The notes under the pieces are model-generated. The model worked only from the letters and a program-made list of their open reading frames with translations, was not told the DNA's origin and did no database searches. DNA of 64,000 nucleotides from Trachythela sp. YZ-2020 (lineage: Eukaryota; Cnidaria; Anthozoa; Malacalcyonacea; Clavulariidae): the NCBI GenBank assembly GCA_016169945.1, contig JADLSH010000393.1, forward strand, positions 8,469,501 through 8,533,500, given 5' to 3'. Shown in pieces: positions 59,401 to 64,000 of this stretch. The position numbers and the translations under genes are program-made. How positions within the stretch are numbered: the first letter of the stretch is position 1; each line of letters begins with the position of its first letter.

Positions 59401-62400
59401 AAAACATAATCGAATTTCAAAACAATACCCGAAATAACGTTATTCCAGACTACATAAAACCGGAGCGCCGCATTAGAGTTTTACGTATTCAATTAGAATT
59501 TGCGCAAGGCTATTCGTACGATTGCTTTAAAATTCGACTAACAGTGTACAACAATGTAGTAACACAAGCCTACAATACCCGAAATTTTCAAGATACATTC
59601 AAGTTCTAATTACGCGTGTTCAAATATCAACCGCACACGAAATATAATACGTTCGTTCCTTCAAAAATCCGCGTTCTATACTTCTATATTGTCTGGCATA
59701 ATGTTATTTAGAATTGCAGATTTTCTAGGAGTCTATATTGTTGTATACTGTTGGAAACAGCCAGGGGCGCCGGAAGATACCTGAAGCGGCGGGGGCAGAC
59801 AAACTAAAAAGGGCATCTAGTTTTTGTGAGCGTCAATGTTCGCTAAAATTTGGGTACCGCACGGCCAGGGCTCAAAATAACGGCCGATAGGTCTCCGGTC
59901 AAAATGACCGGTCAGCTTGATTTTAGCTTGGTCAAAATCTGTTTTTGACCGGTCACTAATACGCATATACTAACAGTGAAACAAATCTAAGCGAGACATC
60001 GCTTTAAAAAAGCGATACATCGCTTTTATTGTTTCACGGTGACGTTCTAAACGCTCAAGACGTTAGCAATCACCGTGTATTTAGGTGAATAGGCAACGTT
60101 ATCAGTGTTAGTGTAGTCCTTTCGGGGAAATCTTTATCATAAGGATTTAAAATTCTAGCGGAAGGCATGAAAATGTGGCCGGTCAAAATGACAGGCGAGG
60201 TTTAAAAGTGACCGGTCAACAGGCATTTTTGGCCGGTCATTGACCGTTGATCGGCCGTTATTTTGAGTCCTGGCACCTCACCACTGGTGATCTTTTGCAG
60301 GATATATAATATGTTATATCATTTTGTTGAATAACACATTTGTTCAACTGATCGGAACACCATGCAGTGCGGCGTCGGAAGAAAGATGTTATTGGGGGGG
60401 GGACCTAAGGGGGTCTGGGGGCATGCTCCCCCAGGAGAATGTTGCATTTTCGAAGCCTCTGAAGTACATTACAACCTCATTCCTAAGTTTCTAAATACTT
60501 CGCTCCGTATACAATTACAACCATCAGATATATGCATACACCTGTATTTCATGTATTTCGAAATATTTCTTAAAAAAATAAATAGGGAAAAACAAAATTT
60601 GCAACCATTTTTGACGCAAGTAAACCCAGTAACAGGTTAGTTCCAGTGAATTTCAGTCAAATTTTATCCCACAGAGAGAGTTAAACTTTATTAGAACATG
60701 CGCACGTAAACAGAATCTGGGATCATATTCATATGATCATGCACTTTAAGTATATTGGCTTTCGACTTTGCATAAGTATGTTTTCATACACAGTTTGAGA
60801 TGCCGAATTTATTGAGAATTCCTAAAGAAAACAAATTAACCTATATATATGCAGTCCTTGCAAAAAGGGCAACCAGTTGCCCCCGTGCTGTCCCCACACT
60901 CTAAGGGCAACCAGCTGCCCCAGTGCTGTCCCCACACTCTAAGGGCAACCAGCTGCCCCAGTGCTGTCCCCACACTCTAAGGGCAACCAGCTGCCCCAGT
61001 GCTGTCCCCACACTCTAAGGGCAACCAGCTGCTCCAGTGCTGCCCCCACACTCTAAGGGCAACCAGCTGCTCCAGTGCTGCCCCCACACTCTAAGGGCAA
61101 CCAGCTGCCCCAGTGCTGTCCCCACACTCTAAGGGCAACCAGCTGCCCCAGTGCTGTCCCCACACTCTAAGGGCAACCAGCTGCCCCAGTGCTGTCCCCA
61201 CACTCTAAGGGCAACCAGCTGCCCCAGTGCTGCCCCCACACTCTAAGGGCAACCAGCTGCCCCAGTGCTGCCCCACACTCTGGGGCAACCAGCTGCCCCA
61301 GTGCTGCCCCCACACTCTAAGGGCAACCAGCTGCCCCAGTGCTGCCCCCACACTCTAAGGGCAACCAGCTGCCCCCGTGCTGTCCCCACACTCTAAGGGC
61401 AACCAGCTGCCCCAGTGCTGTCCCCACACTCTAAGGGCAACCAGCTGCCCCAGTGCTGTCCCCACACTCTAAGGGCAACCAGCTGCCCCCGTGCTGTCCC
61501 CACACTCTAAGGGCAACCAGCTGCACCCGTGCTGTCCCCACACTCTAAGGGCAACCAGCTGCCCCAGTGCTGTCCCCACACTCTAAGGGCAACCAGCTGC
61601 CCCAGTGCTGCCCCCACACTCTAAGGGCAACCAGCTGCCCCAGTGCTGTCCCCACACTCTAAGGGCAACCAGCTGCACCCGTGCTGTCCCCACACTCTAA
61701 GGGCAACCAGCTGCCCCAGTGCTGTCCCCACACTCTAAGGGCAACCAGCTGCCCCAGTGCTGTCCCCACACTCTAAGGGCAACCAGCTGCCCCAGTGCTG
61801 CCCCCACACTCTAAGGGCAACCAGCTGCCCCCGTGCTGTCCCCACACTCTAAGGGCAACCAGCTGCCCCAGTGCTGTCCCCACACTCTAAGGGCAACCAG
61901 CTGCCCCAGTGCTGTCCCCACACTCTGGGCAACCAGCTGCCCCGTGCTGTCCCCACACTCTAAGGGCAACCAGCTGCCCCAGTGCTGTCCCCACACTCTA
62001 AGGGCAACCAGCTGCCCCGTGCTGTCCCCCACACTCTAAGGGCAACCAGCTGCACCCGTGCTGTCCCCACACTCTAAGGGCAACCAGCTGCCCCAGTGCT
62101 GTCCCCACACTCTAAGGGCAACCAGCTGCCCCAGTGCTGCCCCCACACTCTAAGGGCAACCAGCTGCCCCAGTGCTGTCCCCACACTCTAAGGGCAACCA
62201 GCTGCACCCGTGCTGTCCCCACACTCTAAGGGCAACCAGCTGCCCCAGTGCTGTCCCCACACTCTAAGGGCACCCAGCTGCCCCGTGCTGTCCCCACACT
62301 CTAAGGGCAACCAGCTGCCCCAGTGCTGTCCCCACACTCTAAGGGCAACCAGCTGCCCCGTGCTGTCCCCACACTCTTATGGCAACCAGCTGGCCCCGTG

Positions 62401-64000
62401 CTGTCCCCACACTCTAAGGGCAACCAGCTGCCCCAGTGCTGTCCCCACACTCTAAGGGCAACCAGCTGCCCCGTGCTGTCCCCACACTCTCAACCAGCTG
62501 CCCCGTGCTGTCCCCACACTCTAAGGGCAACCAGCTGCACCTGTGCTGTCCCCACACGGCAACCAGCTGCCCCGTGCTGTCCCCACACTCTAAGGGCAAC
62601 CAGCTGCCCCGTGCTGTCCCCACACTCTAAGGGCAACCAGCTGCCCCCGTGCTGTCCCCACACTCGGCAACCAGCTGCCCCGTGCTGTCCCCACACAACC
62701 AGCTGCCCCAGTGCTGTCCCCACACTCTAAGGGCAACCAGCTGCCCCAGTGCTGTCCCCACACTCTAAGGGCAACCAGCTGCCCCCGTGCTGTCCCCACA
62801 CTCTAAGGGCAACCAGCTGCCCCAGTGCTGTCCCCACACTCTAAGGGCAACCAGCTGCCCCCGTGCTGTCCCCACACTCTAAGGGCAACCAGCTGCCCCA
62901 GTGCTGTCCCCACACTCTAAGGGCAACGGGGCAGATCTGAGTTGCGTAAATTGTAGTTATGTTGAGAAGTAGGACAATTGGTGCTTGCCCATGACTAATT
63001 TTACACATGAGTCTCGCCTTCATAACTAATCTGCATTCCTTTAAGGTTTTCCAATGAAGCACATTTAATTATTTTGAAGTGCCTGGAGTCTATTCGAAAT
63101 TCGAAAGTGTCGTACCAATTGGCTCCCACACCAGGCAGCAGTAGTCAAAATATGGTTGAACCAAAGCATAATAGACTGACTCTAGTGTTTGCTGAGTGAC
63201 ATATGGTTTTAACCTTCTAATCACTCCAATCCCAGTTAAACGATTGTTCTGAAATTCAACTATATTATTTTACGCTCTTTCCAACAGTGTACAGCAATAT
63301 GGTAGCACTATCCCGGAAAATCTGAAATTTAAAGATATATTTAAGAGGCAATACTCGTGTTTACATTATTCCTGACTATAAAATTACAGTGCCGCTTTAG
63401 TGATCAATATATTCAGGAACAATTTGCACAAGATCTAATCGTACGATTGTTTTGAAAATTGATTATGTCGTACACACATTTACTCTGTCGCTAACATAAT
63501 TACAACAACATTGTAAACACGCCTTGATAAGCAGAAATTTTCAAGTTTTAATTACGCATGTTCAAATATCAATCGAGCACAAAATCCATGTTTTTTCCGT
63601 CAAATCAGCGTTCTACTCCCCACATCCGCATTTTATCCCCATATCCGTGTTTTATCCCCATATCCGCCTTTTATCCCCATATCCGCTCCATATCTGCCTC
63701 TGCCCTCTATCCTTACCCGTCAAGGAGCATGCTGCATATCCGTAAAAAATTGTGTGATATGGAAACAAACTTGTGAGAACATACTGTAAGATTTAGGTAA
63801 AAATTGTGTGAGTTGGCAGGTCTGAAAACAGTAAATAATTATAGAAAACATAAAAACTGTGCAAAAACATCAAAGCGCAGTTGTGTGATATAACTTTCCA
63901 CAATGGAGTACCACGTTCAGGATTAAAAAATGTGTAATTTCAGACATTTTCAGCTTCATAATTTCCAAATTTCCAACTTCCTCAATCTTACCGTCCTCTG
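53448..64000 (-). CDS. EMC7: ER membrane protein complex subunit 7 (EMC7), 5' end outside the window
   Basis: Exons on the minus strand: 57825-57506, 55861-55781, 53591-53448, with canonical splice sites and compatible phases. Exon 57825-57506 encodes the lumenal beta-sandwich: RVLANGGEYIGFLKADGSF, SGSYIVEVASPNHLFEPVR, VTQPYPLKFKAKEP, then EAWKIKDFLFNPM. Exon 55861-55781 encodes the transmembrane helix (VLMMVLPLLLLLVLPKMM then GQMDPETQK). The last exon encodes the cytosolic tail (MPEFSDMLTNWFSSG and a basic C-terminus RRR). Sequence order and the NPM/VLMMVLPLL boundary match EMC7, part of the EMC insertase for tail-anchored and multipass proteins. The exon at 57825 begins in phase 1, and a phase-1 donor (GAGGACG/gtaag) at 63991-64000 is a plausible end of exon 1 and would make a 6.2-kb intron. 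The signal peptide is not visible. Confidence 0.92.
53641..53724. repeat. (ACCGT)n pentanucleotide microsatellite
   Basis: About 16 uninterrupted copies of GTACC. It lies in the last EMC7 intron, some 50 bp upstream (in transcript sense) of the terminal exon's acceptor. Confidence 0.95.
53725..55780. other. EMC7 last intron: AT-rich, low-complexity
   Basis: Contains a solo TTAA-GGTGGCTCCCTACAG repeat end at 53890-53910, an (ATAAT)n tract near 54000, and many A/T homopolymers between 54110 and 55030. No gene was seen. Confidence 0.5.
55981..56100. repeat. 20-bp minisatellite arranged as two identical 60-bp blocks
   Basis: Six units of CCTACAGTATGAAGGCGCTA. Variant units (CTTACAG, GGTGCTA) recur at the same place in each 60-bp block, so the array is a duplicated trimer. 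It lies in the EMC7 intron between 55861 and 57506. Confidence 0.95.
56699..56897. mobile_element. Palindromic MITE in an EMC7 intron
   Basis: Outer ATCTTGTGCGCTCA / TGAGCGCACAAGAT and inner ATACACTATATGCGGCGATAT / ATATCACCGCATATCGTGTAT, followed by GATTTTATTTCAAAATCATTG and its inverse, make a nested hairpin. No coding sequence. Confidence 0.7.
58740..59760. repeat. Dispersed repeat block, several diverged units of about 300 bp
   Basis: TATTGCTGTATACTGTTGGAA followed by AGMGCGTAAAA and TGTAAAAYAT recurs near 58950, 59175, 59370 and 59745. Between these, GCGGCACTGTAATTTTAT and GGTATTGTC-like segments repeat. The block at 58780-59010 reappears inverted at 63247-63460. It lies in the large EMC7 intron. 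Confidence 0.75.
59866..60272. mobile_element. MITE with hAT-like ends CAGGGCTCAAAATAACGGCC
   Basis: CAGGGCTCAAAATAACGGCC at the left end is mirrored by GGCCGTTATTTTGAGTCCTG at the right. GACCGGTCA palindromes recur inside. CAGGG ends resemble hAT elements, but the flanking 8-mers (cgcacggc, gcacctca) do not match well. It is inserted within another G-run repeat (GGGGCGCCGGAAGA ... GTCGGAAGAAAGATG). Confidence 0.65.
60867..62927. repeat. 38-bp minisatellite, about 54 copies, with 152-bp higher-order structure
   Basis: Units start GGGCAACCAGCTGCCCCAGT and continue GCTGTCCCCACACTCTAA. Variants at the CCCCAGTG / CCCCCGTG / CACCCGTG and GCTG(T/C)CC positions let units be followed. The CACCCGTG unit recurs at exact 152-bp spacing (61521 to 61673 and 62050 to 62202) with the same variant order between, i.e. 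a 4-unit higher-order repeat. Copies after about 61920 carry small deletions. As 38 is not a multiple of three, the open frames across it on both strands are a by-product and not genes. It lies in the proposed first EMC7 intron. On the EMC7 (minus) strand each unit has two GGGG runs. Confidence 0.95.
62928..63990. repeat. Inverted copy of the 58.8-kb repeat plus a 19-bp tandem array
   Basis: 63247-63460 is the reverse complement of about 58780-59010, while 63530-63610 matches 59600-59680 in direct orientation (TAATTACGCRTGTTCAAATA, GCGTTCTA). 63615-63695 holds about three to four copies of TTTTATCCCCATATCCGYS. No gene. Confidence 0.7.

Noticed and set aside
60889..63062. Long open frames on both strands across the minisatellite (HTLRATSCP-type and ECGDSTGQLVA-type repeats)
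   Set aside because: They arise from a 38-bp unit with occasional 1-bp deletions, occur on both strands, shift frame repeatedly and have no start or splice context.

Overview
This is a eukaryotic (metazoan) nuclear genome window, AT-rich and sparsely genic. Spliced genes with GT-AG introns, neuronal-calcium-sensor, SNX17/31-type FERM and ER-membrane-complex genes, and relics of P-like, KIAA1586-type hAT, Mutator-like and LINE elements together suggest a non-bilaterian animal, most likely a cnidarian such as an anthozoan. The species assignment is inference. Most of the 64 kb is dead transposon, MITE and satellite sequence, and only a few loci look like functional genes.

Layout. 1-3.2 kb: no gene seen. 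3.2-5.5 kb: a decayed spliced gene with Cys/His clusters followed by a PHD finger, interrupted by a 537-bp MITE. 6.8-7.1 kb: tRNA-derived SINE. 7.7-9.3 kb: two decayed coding stretches, the second a P-element-like transposase. 11 and 19 kb: two gag-like retroelement remnants. 12.8-13.2 kb: a small gene end with short in-phase exons separated by three nearly identical 75-bp introns. 15.7/16.6 kb: a duplicated coding-like segment. 19.9-20.95 kb: a deleted hAT element with TIRs and 8-bp target duplications. 21.1-22.8 kb: a Mutator-like transposase pseudogene. 23.1-27.0 kb: a 3.9-kb element with 72-bp TIRs that carries a well-preserved THAP domain and a CCHC zinc knuckle. 27-31.7 kb: almost empty. 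31.9-35.3 kb: two back-to-back non-autonomous DNA transposons. 37.6-40.4 kb: palindromic foldback elements.

42.7-43.3 kb: an intact single-exon neuronal calcium sensor (hippocalcin/VILIP type), minus strand. 46.4-48.4 kb: a cluster of five hairpin MITEs. 48.6-49.6 kb: a two-exon gene for a SNX17/SNX31-type FERM module with no PX domain, plus strand. 50.5-52.1 kb: LINE relic. 52.1-52.9 kb: another foldback element. 53.4-64.0 kb: EMC7 on the minus strand, with three clear exons and probably the last 9 bp of an upstream exon at the window edge. Its large intron holds a 2.06-kb minisatellite of 38-bp units with 152-bp higher-order structure.

The three better-preserved host genes are unrelated in function (calcium sensing, endosomal cargo sorting, membrane-protein insertion) and show no operon-like arrangement. 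No rRNA, functional tRNA, CRISPR or bacterial-type regulatory feature was seen.
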